From CAYOBW01 sp964402115 (GTDB lineage: Bacteria > Verrucomicrobiota > Kiritimatiellia > UBA8416 > CAYOBW01): a stretch of 10,194 nt of DNA. The position numbers and the translations under genes were made by a program. Positions 1 through 7,333 of the stretch are shown here, one piece after another (position 1 is the first letter of the stretch; each line of letters starts with the position of its first letter). The DNA is taken from positions 1 to 10,194 of the forward strand of contig CAYOBW010000266.1 in the NCBI GenBank assembly GCA_964402115.1, read 5' to 3'. The notes under the pieces are model-generated. The model was given only the letters and a program-made list of their open reading frames with translations, was not told where the DNA came from and did no database searches.

Positions 1-1042
1 GCTCCTGGAGGGAGAGGTGCACGCGGACGATCCTGCGCAGGGCCGGCGTGCGAAGCGGCGGGCCGTCGGGGGCGCCGATGCGCGCCATGACCCCTGTCAC
101 ACCGGACCAGCACGCGGAACCGGGCGGCGGCAGGCCCGCCAGCGGCAGCGACAGTTGTGACTCGACCAGGCGAACCGCCAGCGAGAGCACGCGCGTACCG
201 TGGCACCGCTCCGCCTCACCCCACACCGCCTCCCGCTCGAGCGCGGAAAGCGGACCCAGGACGGCCGCCATGTCGGTGACCCAGGCGAGGCGCCGCCAGA
301 GGTGTTTGGAGCCGTGCGCCGCCAGCGCCAGCGCGTAGACGCGCGGCGAAAGCGTGCGCACCCGGCCACCCTCCAGCGCAACCGTCACCGCCGTCTGCCA
401 CACCTGGGCGTCGTCCAGCCTCACGCCGAGCTGCGGGGCCCCGGCCGCCGTGGCCAGATCCACCCAGAAACGTCCGCTCTGCTCGACAAACACCATCCCG
501 TCCCGTTCGCTCTGCCCGCGCCAGTCGCGCCCCGCGGCGCTCGGGCCGTAGGGGTGGTAGCGGCCCAGCGCCAGCACGGCGTCGATCGCGCGCCGGATAT
601 CCGCCGGCGCAACGAGGAAGTCCAGGTCGTCGGACTGGCGCAGGTCCGGGGACGGGTAGCACAGGGCGGCGAGCGCCGGCCCCTTGTACGGCAGGTGCCG
701 CACCCCCGCCGCCGTCAGACGTTCCGCCAGCTCGACCAACGCCTCGACCAGCATGCGGTTGCGTCCGACGTTGGCGGCAACGACCGAGGCGAGGCGGCTG
801 GCCACGGAGTCCGGCAGGCGGGCCAGGCAGGGTTCCAGGTGCGCGGCCGCCAGCGGCAGCAGTCGATGGCGCCGGGCCAGGGCCAGGAACCGCTCTCCGT
901 GCAAAGGCGCCTCCAGCAACCGCTCCAACGCCCCGTCGTCCGCCGCCGCCACGGACGGGCGGGCGCAGTGGCAGAGCAGCTGCCATTCGGGCGATTGCTC
1001 CCGGACTTGAGCGAGTGTCGTCGCGTTCATCCTGAATCCCAT
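1..1042 (-). CDS. NTP_transf_5-family nucleotidyltransferase-like protein, C-terminus cut by the window edge
   Basis: The frame stays open from 1042 to the left edge, giving 347 codons without a stop. I identify it by motif as the uncharacterised nucleotidyltransferase family NTP_transf_5 (PF14907). Around residues 119-144 it carries YKGPALAALCY and then RQSDDLDFLV, the family's KG...R..D-L-D metal-binding pattern (Asp138, Asp139, Asp141). At residues 243-257 it has HGSKHLW followed by WVTD. The N-terminal 110 residues are helical and leucine- and arginine-rich. The family stretch I remember as a DLH-type motif reads VDLAT at 194-198, so that histidine seems to be missing. The ATG at 1042 overlaps the asnB stop as TGATG, which suggests translational coupling. 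An in-frame ATG at 1030 is equally possible, as neither has a strong Shine-Dalgarno site. Substrate and role are unknown. Members often sit in exopolysaccharide and peptide-modification loci, so transfer of a nucleotide to a sugar, peptide or protein is only a guess. Confidence 0.8.
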   Translation of the reverse strand, partial: MGFRMNATTLAQVREQSPEWQLLCHCARPSVAAADDGALERLLEAPLHGERFLALARRHRLLPLAAAHLEPCLARLPDSVASRLASVVAANVGRNRMLVEALVELAERLTAAGVRHLPYKGPALAALCYPSPDLRQSDDLDFLVAPADIRRAIDAVLALGRYHPYGPSAAGRDWRGQSERDGMVFVEQSGRFWVDLATAAGAPQLGVRLDDAQVWQTAVTVALEGGRVRTLSPRVYALALAAHGSKHLWRRLAWVTDMAAVLGPLSALEREAVWGEAERCHGTRVLSLAVRLVESQLSLPLAGLPPPGSACWSGVTGVMARIGAPDGPPLRTPALRRIVRVHLSLQE

Positions 1043-2946
1043 CAGGCCAGCTCAGCCAGGGTGGCAGCCCCTGCCCCTGCTCCATCGGCATCGATGTGCA
1101 GGCGGAACCACAGCTCCAGCACCAGCAGCACCCACAGGGCGTGCCCGCAGTCCCGCGTCCCCGACAGGTGCGCCTGCAGCAGCGCCTCGACGGCCTCCGG
1201 GGCCAGGATGCCGCGCTCGCGCGCACGGCGGGAGAGAAGCACCCGGCGGGTCGGGGCGTGCAGCTCGCCGCGCATCCAGGCGGCGACGGGAATCGCGAAA
1301 CCCTGCTTGCGCTGGCGCCTGATGGCGGCCGGCAGCAGCCGGCCGACCGCCTGCTTGAAGATGAACTTCGTCGTGGCGCCCCGGAGTTTCAGCGACATGG
1401 GCAGCGAGAAGGCCACGTCCGCCACGGCGTTGTCCAGGAGCGGCACGCGCCCTTCGAGCGAGAACAGCATCGTCAGGCGGTCGACCTTGCACAGGTCGTC
1501 GTCGGGCAGGTACAGCCCCAGGTCGGCGCGGTTCATGGCGGTCACGGGGTCGGTCGCGCCCTGCGCGAAAAACGGTTCCATGAGGTGCGCGGCCGGCTCG
1601 CGGCCCGCCTGCTCGCGCAGGGGCCCGGCGTAGAGCCGCTGCTTCATTTCCGCGGTCAGGCACGACATCCGGCGCAGGTAGCCCGCGAGCGGCGTGCGGT
1701 GCGCGTCGTCCGTGAAGCGGGCGAGCTTCCCCATTGTTCCGCGGCGGTCGCGAACGCCGGCAAGAGCCCCGCGCGCAAGCTCCCGCAGGCCCGCCGGCAC
1801 GCGCTGCCACCGCTCGACGAAGCGCTGGCGGCGCGTCCAGTCATAGCCGGCAAAGAGCTCGTCGCCCCCGTCGCCGCCGACCACGACTTTCACCTGCCCG
1901 GCGGCCGCCTGGCAGACGTGGTACGTCGGCAGCGCCGAGGAGTCGCCGAACGGCTCGTCGAACTGGCTGACGATCCGGGGCAGGCAGCCCGCGGCGTCGG
2001 GGTTGACGATCGTCTCGTGGTGTTCGCAGCCGAAGGCGCGGGCCACGATCCGGGCATATTCCAGCTCGCTGTGGGAACGCGCTTCGAAACCCACCGTGAA
2101 GGTCTTCACGCCGGGGCCGCGCTCGGCCGCCAGCGCCACCAGGGCGCTGGAATCCAGGCCGCCGCTCAGGAAGAAGCCCACGGGCACATCGCTCTGCAGG
2201 TGCAGCCGGACGGACTCGCGCAGCGCCGCGAGCAGGCGCTCCGCCGCCTCCCGCGGTGCGGCGACCGCCTCCGGTTCGGGCGGCCGCCAGTACCGCTGCT
2301 GCACGATCCCGTTCCGCCCCCAGCGCAGCAGCGTGGCGGGGGGCAGTTTACGGACGGCGCGATAGGCCGTGCGCGGCGACGGGATGTACATCAGCGTGAG
2401 GTAGAGGTCGATGGCTTCCCAGTCGATCTCGCGGCCGGCCTGGTCCGCGGCGAGCACGGCCTTGAGCTCCGAGCCGAAAAGCAGGCCGCCGGACACCTCG
2501 GCGTAGTACAGCGGCTTGATGCCGAACCGGTCGCGTGCCAGCACCAGCTCCTGCCGGCGCCGGTCCCAGATGGCGACGGCGAACATGCCGCGCAAGTGCA
2601 GGACGAAATCGTCCCCCCACTCCTCGTAGGCGTGCACGACCGTCTCGATGTCGCCCTGCGTGCTGAAGCGGTGTCCGGCCGCCGCCAGCGTCTCGCGCAG
2701 CTGCAGGTAGTTGTAGATCTCGCCGTTGCAGACGGCCCAAAGCGTGCCATCCTCGTTGCCGATGGGCTGGTGCGAACCGGCCAGGTCGATGATGCTCAGG
2801 CGCTGAAACCCCAGCCCCACCCCCGGCTCCGCGTGGACGCCGCCCTCGTCCGGCCCCCGGTGCCGCAGGGTCGCCATCATGCGCCGCACGATCGCGACGT
2901 CGACGGGGCGCCCGTCCGGCCGCACTATTCCGCAGATTCCGCACAT
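1042..2946 (-). CDS. asnB: Glutamine-hydrolysing asparagine synthetase-like amidotransferase
   Basis: This 634-residue protein has the full AsnB architecture. The N-terminal class II glutaminase domain has catalytic Cys2 after the initiator (MCGICG), RHRGPD at 28-33, NGEIYN at 74-79 and GDIET near 98-102. The C-terminal synthetase domain has the pyrophosphate loop SGGLDSS at 261-267, GGDGGDELFAGY at 357-368, EGRVPLLD at 498-505 and KQGFAIPV at 547-554. All key residues seem intact, so it should use glutamine nitrogen and ATP to amidate a carboxylate. The length, longer than E. coli AsnB (about 554), matches the roughly 630-residue amidotransferases of exosortase-linked exopolysaccharide loci. 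In this setting the substrate may be an acidic sugar or another cell-surface carboxylate rather than free aspartate; that is inference. The ATG at 2946 is fixed by the required Cys2 and by GGAGAGG at 2957-2963. It overlaps the end of the polymerase gene by 22 bp. The frame is open further upstream, but that part is the polymerase gene read in another frame. Confidence 0.93.
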   Translation of the reverse strand: MCGICGIVRPDGRPVDVAIVRRMMATLRHRGPDEGGVHAEPGVGLGFQRLSIIDLAGSHQPIGNEDGTLWAVCNGEIYNYLQLRETLAAAGHRFSTQGDIETVVHAYEEWGDDFVLHLRGMFAVAIWDRRRQELVLARDRFGIKPLYYAEVSGGLLFGSELKAVLAADQAGREIDWEAIDLYLTLMYIPSPRTAYRAVRKLPPATLLRWGRNGIVQQRYWRPPEPEAVAAPREAAERLLAALRESVRLHLQSDVPVGFFLSGGLDSSALVALAAERGPGVKTFTVGFEARSHSELEYARIVARAFGCEHHETIVNPDAAGCLPRIVSQFDEPFGDSSALPTYHVCQAAAGQVKVVVGGDGGDELFAGYDWTRRQRFVERWQRVPAGLRELARGALAGVRDRRGTMGKLARFTDDAHRTPLAGYLRRMSCLTAEMKQRLYAGPLREQAGREPAAHLMEPFFAQGATDPVTAMNRADLGLYLPDDDLCKVDRLTMLFSLEGRVPLLDNAVADVAFSLPMSLKLRGATTKFIFKQAVGRLLPAAIRRQRKQGFAIPVAAWMRGELHAPTRRVLLSRRARERGILAPEAVEALLQAHLSGTRDCGHALWVLLVLELWFRLHIDADGAGAGAATLAELA

Positions 2947-4337
2947 GCTGGCGTCGCCTCTCCGGGCCTGTCGGCCGTTGCGGCGGGCAAGCGCCCGCGT
3001 TCGTAGAGGTCCAGGAAGACCACGATCCCCGTCAACAGCCAGAAGGGCTGCATGATGCGCACGATGAGAAACGTGATCGAAGCCGTGGCATGCACGAGAA
3101 TGCCGGCGACGGCCACGAGATAGCCGAGGGCGAGGCCCTTGTGCAGCGGCACCTGCGTGTGCCGGAACAGGCGGACGCCCACGCGGGCGCAGGCCCCCAG
3201 CAGCCCCAGCCAGGCCAGGCAACCCAGCACGCCGCTTTCGATCAGGATGCGCGCAAACTGGCTGTCCAGGATCGGCTGCGGAAAGCCGCGGCCCAGAAGG
3301 GGGTAGAGCCCCAGGTTGAATTTCACCTTGTTCCACACGTCGATCCGCTCCCACAGGGAGGGGTCCAGCCCGTGCTCGCGCGTCACATCGAACGTCGAGG
3401 CCACCCGCTCGATGACGACCGACGGGCCCCAGGCGTAGCACACCAGGAGCGCCAGCGCCAGGACGACCAGCAGCCACACGCGCCGCGCCAGGATGCCCAG
3501 GCAGAAGACCACGACCGCGTAGGACACGTACGTGGTGCGCGAGAACGTGTAGAGCACGGGAATGACGCAGACGGCCGCCAGCGTCCACCACAGCGCCTTG
3601 CGACGCGGCGACGTCTCGTACAGGGCGATCGCCATCACGACGCCCGAGACCAGCGTCAGGTAGCCGCCCAGCGTGGTCGGCTCCGGGGTGTCCTCGAAAG
3701 GCATGGTGAGCCGCTGGGCCGAGTACAGCTCGGTGACGGGGATGTCCATGGCCGCGTAGATGGCCACCGCAATGAACACCAGGCACCCCGCCCCCAGCAG
3801 CAGGCGCACGTCACGCGGCGAGCGCAGGAGGTTCAGCGTGATCCAGTAGATGGCGAACATCTCAGCCACTTTCAAATTCCACAACACCGCCGTGGTCGAC
3901 TCGACCCGGCCGTCCCAGGCGCCCGCGACGCTCGACGCCGCGTGCACGGCGAGGACGGCGAGCAGGAATCCGTCGGGCCACGCGCGACGCCAGACCAGGG
4001 CATGGCGCCCGACCATCTGGCGCGCGATCAGGCCCAGGCCGATGAAGGGCGTCATGACGTCCTCGATCCGCACGATGACGCCCGGCGCCACCTGCACCTC
4101 GGGCGAGAACAGCATGGCGGCGACCAGCACGACGAGCGCCGGCAGGGTCTGGTGCAGGCAGAAGAAGGCGATGACCAGGGCCACCCAGAAGAGCGAAGCG
4201 ACGCTGACGGAGAAGCACCAGGCGCCGGCCACGTAGAGGCCCAGGAAGAGCGCCACGCCCACGGCGAGCAGCCCCCACTCCGCCAGCGGCAGGTGCGTCG
4301 CGAGGGCGCGCTGTCGAGTATCGCCGACCATGGCCAT
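2925..4337 (-). CDS. O-antigen ligase / polymerase (Wzy-like) integral membrane protein
   Basis: This is a 470-residue, very hydrophobic protein with about 11-13 predicted membrane spans, the first near residues 20-38. It fits the O-antigen ligase/polymerase superfamily (Wzy_C-like). In the middle it has EPTTLGGYLTLVSG, then FSRTTYVSYA at the start of a span. A long hydrophilic loop follows, ending in GRGF and DSQFARILIESGVLG, the usual position of the family's G-G-F...e-G-llG signature. The likely role is polymerisation of undecaprenyl-linked repeat units at the periplasmic face of the inner membrane. The neighbouring chain-length kinase and export genes favour polymerase over lipid A ligase. 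The start is uncertain. ATG 4337 puts a short charged leader before the first span but leaves an 85-bp gap. ATG 4412 would shorten that gap to 10 bp but adds an Arg/Pro-rich leader. Neither has a clear Shine-Dalgarno site. The last 22 bases overlap asnB. Confidence 0.85.
   Translation of the reverse strand: MAMVGDTRQRALATHLPLAEWGLLAVGVALFLGLYVAGAWCFSVSVASLFWVALVIAFFCLHQTLPALVVLVAAMLFSPEVQVAPGVIVRIEDVMTPFIGLGLIARQMVGRHALVWRRAWPDGFLLAVLAVHAASSVAGAWDGRVESTTAVLWNLKVAEMFAIYWITLNLLRSPRDVRLLLGAGCLVFIAVAIYAAMDIPVTELYSAQRLTMPFEDTPEPTTLGGYLTLVSGVVMAIALYETSPRRKALWWTLAAVCVIPVLYTFSRTTYVSYAVVVFCLGILARRVWLLVVLALALLVCYAWGPSVVIERVASTFDVTREHGLDPSLWERIDVWNKVKFNLGLYPLLGRGFPQPILDSQFARILIESGVLGCLAWLGLLGACARVGVRLFRHTQVPLHKGLALGYLVAVAGILVHATASITFLIVRIMQPFWLLTGIVVFLDLYERGRLPAATADRPGEATPACAESAE
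2957..2963 (-). promoter_or_regulatory. Ribosome binding site of the asnB-like gene
   Basis: GGAGAGG lies 10 bases before the ATG at 2946, inside the 3' end of the upstream polymerase gene. It supports the start that exposes Cys2 over any of the upstream in-frame starts. Confidence 0.7.
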
Positions 4338-4384
4338 CCGGTAGACCCGGCCCGCGGTTGGCTGAGGCCTTGTTCCCGGGCCAC

Positions 4385-4399
4385 GGCCGGGCGCCGGCC
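4385..4399. repeat. GC-rich palindrome in the gap between kinase and polymerase genes
   Basis: GGCCG and CGGCC flank a five-base GC centre, within the 85-bp stretch between the kinase stop and the chosen polymerase start. GAGGCC at 4364-4369 and GGCCTC at 4396-4401 could form an alternative outer stem. No T-tract follows on the minus strand, so it does not look like a terminator. It may simply reflect GC-rich sequence, or it may be coding if the polymerase starts at 4412. Confidence 0.3.
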
Positions 4400-4422
4400 T
4401 CCGCGGGCGCATCCGTTCTGCT

Positions 4423-6384
4423 TCAGCTTTGGTACCGCGAGTAGCGGTAATAGTAGTAGTAGCCGTCGTGCTCGTCCGGCCGCACACCGTTCAGGATCAC
4501 ACCGTGCAGGGACTGCCCCAGGTTCTGGAGCAGAAGCGCGCTGTCGCGGCAGGCGCGCCGGTGCGTGAACCCGCTGCGCGCCACCAGCAAGCGCACCCCC
4601 GCGTGGCCCGCCAGGAGCGCCGCGTCCGTGAGCGCCAGCAGCGGCGGAGAGTCGATGACAATGACGTCGTAAGCCGGCGACAGCTGCGCCAGGAAAGCGC
4701 CCAGCCGCTCGCCGGCAATCAACTCCGACGAACGCACCGTCTTCTCGCCGCTGGTGTAGACCCAGAGGTTGGGGGCCACCTCGGTCGGCGGCCGCACCTC
4801 GTCGCCCCTCAGGACGTCCGCCAGGCCGTACCCGTCCAGAACGCTGAACAGCCGGTGCTGCTGACCGCAGCGCAGGTCCAGGTCCATCAGCAGCGTGCGC
4901 TTCCCCGCCAGCGCCAGGCTGCGCGCGAGCGCGGCCGCCAGGGTTGATTTGCCGTCCCCCGTCCCCGGGCTGGTGATCTGCACGACATGGGCGCCGGCCG
5001 CCTGCAGCTGCGCCACGACAGCGGTGCGCAGGGCCGGGACGGCCTCGGTGCCGCCGCCGGGCGCACTGCCGCTCAGCAGCGTGGCCATTTCCGCGCTCTT
5101 GGACATCAGCGGAATCTGCCCGAAGATCTTCACGGACAGGTCCGTGCCGATGTGTTCGACCGACACCTTCAGGTTGCGGCGAAACTGGCGGACGAGGCCC
5201 AGCAGCAGGCCCGCGCAAACGCCGGCCAGCGTGCCCATGGCCGTATCGCGCGTCTTGCGCGGCGAAACCGGGCGCGTCGGAACCTGCGGCTTCTTGAGCG
5301 TCAGGACGGACTGGTCGGAAACGCGTCCCGACAGGTCAACCTCCTTCAGCTTGGTGAGAATGAGGTCGTGCAACTGGCGGCAGGACTCCAGCTCGCCTTC
5401 GAGTACGTCCTGCTGGGCCTTGATGCGCTCGCGCACGTGCCGCAGCTGCCACTGCTGGTAGAGCCGCTCGGTGGTCATTTTCAGCCGCACCTGGAGGGTT
5501 TCGCGTTTCTCGACCAGGGCCTTCATTTCCGGGTGCTTGTCGCCATAGCGCTGGGCCGTGGTCTCGATCTCATGCAACACCCCGGCCATCTCGGCCAGCA
5601 GGGACGCCCCATCGGCATCCTCCATGGCCAGCTGGTTCCTGATGCCCGCAACCTGGTTGGAACTCATGCCGTCCGAAATCGAACCGGAGGTGGCATACAT
5701 CTCCACCTCCGCGGTCCGCTTGAAGTCGAGCAGGGCGTTCGCGGCTGTCTCGCGCCGGCGCGCGGCCTCGTCCCGCTCGGCCTGGAGCCGGGCAAAGAGC
5801 CGGTCGGTCGAACTGATGGACATATCGGCCACGGTGGCCGCGTAGCTGGCGGCCAGGGCCTCCACGGCCGCCGCCGCAAAGACCGGCTGGCGCGAACGCA
5901 TCTGCACCTGGAGAATCCGGCTCTTGCGGATGAACTCGGGGAAGAGCCCGGCCGTGACCTCCGCCGCCAGGGCCTCGCTGGATTTGCCCTTGATCCAGCG
6001 GCCCAGTTCCTGCCGCCAGTTCGCCGGGAAATTCGCGCCGATCGTGTTCGTCTGGCTGCCGCCGTCCTCCGCCCACTTCTGCAACCGGCTCACGGCCGAA
6101 GCCACCAGGGCTTCGCTGCCAATCAGGCGCGTGTGCGTGTAGACGAAGGTCTCGTCCCAGGGGCTGAACGCCGTGAGATCCTGCCGCACGTTGGCAATGG
6201 GCTGCGACTCCCGCACCAGGACAATCTCGCCGTGGGCCTCGTAGACGGCGGGCTGGCGGTCCGCGATCAGGAACGCCGCGGATCCGCCCAGCAGGGCGAA
6301 GAGCACCAGCCGCCACCAGTTGGCGGCCAGGAACTTCCCGTACACCCGCAGATCGACCGTGTCCTCGGCTATGCGGTGGTTCAC
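4423..6384 (-). CDS. Wzc-type polysaccharide co-polymerase with BY-kinase domain
   Basis: This 653-residue inner-membrane protein fuses a chain-length determinant to a bacterial tyrosine autokinase. The first membrane span is at about residues 20-41. A long periplasmic part with coiled-coil-prone helices (about 190-355) follows. A proline-rich PxxP stretch leads into the second span at about 381-401. The cytoplasmic kinase has Walker A GTGDGKST (474-481), Walker A' LLMDLDLR (498-505) and Walker B VIVIDSPP (574-581). The C-terminal tail has seven tyrosines in its last twelve residues (642-646, 648, 651), the expected autophosphorylation cluster. The kinase is thus complete and single-chain, as in proteobacterial Wzc, and should regulate polymer length and assembly through phosphorylation cycles. 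I chose GTG at 6384, which overlaps the stop of the export gene as GTGA (6381-6384). A GTG one codon earlier is also possible. The frame is open up to an ATG at 6522, but that would overlap the export gene by about 140 bp. Confidence 0.93.
   Translation of the reverse strand: MNHRIAEDTVDLRVYGKFLAANWWRLVLFALLGGSAAFLIADRQPAVYEAHGEIVLVRESQPIANVRQDLTAFSPWDETFVYTHTRLIGSEALVASAVSRLQKWAEDGGSQTNTIGANFPANWRQELGRWIKGKSSEALAAEVTAGLFPEFIRKSRILQVQMRSRQPVFAAAAVEALAASYAATVADMSISSTDRLFARLQAERDEAARRRETAANALLDFKRTAEVEMYATSGSISDGMSSNQVAGIRNQLAMEDADGASLLAEMAGVLHEIETTAQRYGDKHPEMKALVEKRETLQVRLKMTTERLYQQWQLRHVRERIKAQQDVLEGELESCRQLHDLILTKLKEVDLSGRVSDQSVLTLKKPQVPTRPVSPRKTRDTAMGTLAGVCAGLLLGLVRQFRRNLKVSVEHIGTDLSVKIFGQIPLMSKSAEMATLLSGSAPGGGTEAVPALRTAVVAQLQAAGAHVVQITSPGTGDGKSTLAAALARSLALAGKRTLLMDLDLRCGQQHRLFSVLDGYGLADVLRGDEVRPPTEVAPNLWVYTSGEKTVRSSELIAGERLGAFLAQLSPAYDVIVIDSPPLLALTDAALLAGHAGVRLLVARSGFTHRRACRDSALLLQNLGQSLHGVILNGVRPDEHDGYYYYYRYSRYQS
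4447..4461 (-). repeat. Near-perfect TAC triplet repeat encoding the tyrosine cluster
   Basis: Five consecutive tyrosine codons, TAC TAC TAC TAT TAC on the coding strand, encode the core of the kinase's C-terminal tyrosine tail. A tandem triplet array could gain or lose codons by slippage without breaking the frame. Confidence 0.6.
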
Positions 6385-7322
6385 CACAGCTTCCACCCCT
6401 TCGGCACCACAACGATGTCGCCGGGCTGCAGCTCGATATCCTTGGAGCGGTCGCCGCGCTCCACGTCCGACAGGTCGACCTGCAGCGTCTGGTTGCCGCC
6501 CTCGGTCTTGCGCGCGACGCACGTCTTGGCGAGGTTCGCAAACTCGGCCGGCCCCCCGGCCTTGATCACGGCCTCCATGACGGTCATCCCGGCCACAAAC
6601 GGGATCACGCCGGGGGTCTTGACCTTGCCCGTGACGGTCACGCGCTCCGGAGAACCGGCCTTGACGAAGACCCGGTCCCCATCCTGGACCTCGAAACGGG
6701 CGTACTCGCTGTTCGGCTTCAGGAGGTCGCCGACGGAAATGTCAAGGTGCGGCAGGCTGTCGTTCGTGGACCCGCCATCCACGCCATCGTGCTCGCGAAA
6801 CAACGTGATGCGGGACTCCGCTTTATGCATTTCCGTCTGCGCCTCCTGCAGCACGGACAGGAGGGTTGCCCCCCCCCGCACCAGCAAGCCGGGTTTCCCG
6901 ACGTCGCCGATAACGATGACCTTCGGGCTGGCCGTGGAGGCGACGCTGACGCTCACCCGTGGGTCAACCAGGTAGCCGTTCTTCAGGGCGTCACGCACCA
7001 GGTCCGCCGCGGCCTCGACGGACAGCCCCTCGACACGCAACGGCCCAACCATCGGATAGCGCACCATCCCGGCATCGCTGACGACGAACTCGCCCGAGAG
7101 GGCGCTTTCGTTTTCGACAAGGATCTCGATCCGGTCGCCTTTGCGCAGGGCGTAGCGGCCGTTGCGGGCAGGCGCAGCCGCGGCGGGCTGGCCCCCCGGC
7201 TCAGGCGCCGCCACGGCGGCCACGTCCGTCGCCAGGGTGTCGGCGCCCTGGCAGCTTGCCACGGCCACCCAAAGCAACGGCAACCAGCCTGCGAACATGA
7301 GAAAGGGTAGCCCGCGGAACAT
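6381..7322 (-). CDS. Polysaccharide export (OPX, Wza-like) protein with SLBB domains, short form
   Basis: This 313-residue protein belongs to the outer-membrane polysaccharide export family. It starts with a hydrophobic signal peptide ending VASC at 21-24, which could be a lipobox with lipidated Cys24 although residue -3 is Val. A Poly_export domain begins at about residue 57 (YALRKGDRIEI) and runs to about 130. Two SLBB-type beta-grasp segments follow, near 134-180 and 226-280, and the chain ends at GDIVVVPKGWKLW. E. coli Wza is longer (379 residues) and ends in an amphipathic helix that forms the outer-membrane alpha-barrel. I see no such helix here, so this looks like an OPX form needing a separate porin, for which the adjacent barrel gene is the obvious candidate. 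ATG 7322 has AGGAG six bases upstream. The stop is shared with the kinase start (GTGA). A nine-G run interrupts the middle of the gene. Confidence 0.92.
   Translation of the reverse strand: MFRGLPFLMFAGWLPLLWVAVASCQGADTLATDVAAVAAPEPGGQPAAAAPARNGRYALRKGDRIEILVENESALSGEFVVSDAGMVRYPMVGPLRVEGLSVEAAADLVRDALKNGYLVDPRVSVSVASTASPKVIVIGDVGKPGLLVRGGATLLSVLQEAQTEMHKAESRITLFREHDGVDGGSTNDSLPHLDISVGDLLKPNSEYARFEVQDGDRVFVKAGSPERVTVTGKVKTPGVIPFVAGMTVMEAVIKAGGPAEFANLAKTCVARKTEGGNQTLQVDLSDVERGDRSKDIELQPGDIVVVPKGWKLW
6869..6877 (-). repeat. Nine-G homopolymer inside the export gene
   Basis: The coding strand has nine consecutive G, written as C on the plus strand. They span the codons for Arg149, Gly150, Gly151 and Ala152 of the OPX protein, just after the first SLBB segment begins. 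Loss or gain of one base would frameshift roughly the last half of the protein. Such tracts are also common spots for sequencing error, though the frame is intact here. Confidence 0.8.
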
Positions 7323-7328
7323 GTGCCG

Positions 7329-7333
7329 CTCCT
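7329..7333 (-). promoter_or_regulatory. Ribosome binding site of the export gene, overlapping the barrel gene's stop
   Basis: AGGAG lies six bases before ATG 7322 and shares bases with the TAG stop (7332-7334) of the upstream barrel gene. Terminating ribosomes would be delivered straight to the next start, so the barrel and the OPX protein are probably translationally coupled. Confidence 0.8.

Noticed and set aside
216..1226. Minus-strand open frame of 336 codons near the left end
   Set aside because: It is in a different frame from the NTP_transf_5 motifs, has a Gly/Arg/Ala-rich composition and crosses the asnB stop; it is a shadow frame.
200..1633. Long plus-strand open frame opposite the nucleotidyltransferase and asnB genes
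   Set aside because: The translation is Arg/Gln/Pro/His-rich with no domain pattern. It is the antisense shadow of GC-rich coding sequence, and both genes beneath it carry clear motifs.
1096..3006. Long plus-strand open frame (636 codons) opposite asnB
   Set aside because: No recognisable domain and a composition typical of an antisense frame; the minus strand encodes complete AsnB motifs.
2947..3786. Upstream extension of the asnB frame
   Set aside because: AsnB needs Cys directly after the initiator Met, and the extension is the polymerase gene read in another frame.
4987..6975. Long plus-strand open frame (662 codons) opposite the kinase and export genes
   Set aside because: It crosses two well-supported minus-strand genes, and its composition is that of an antisense shadow.
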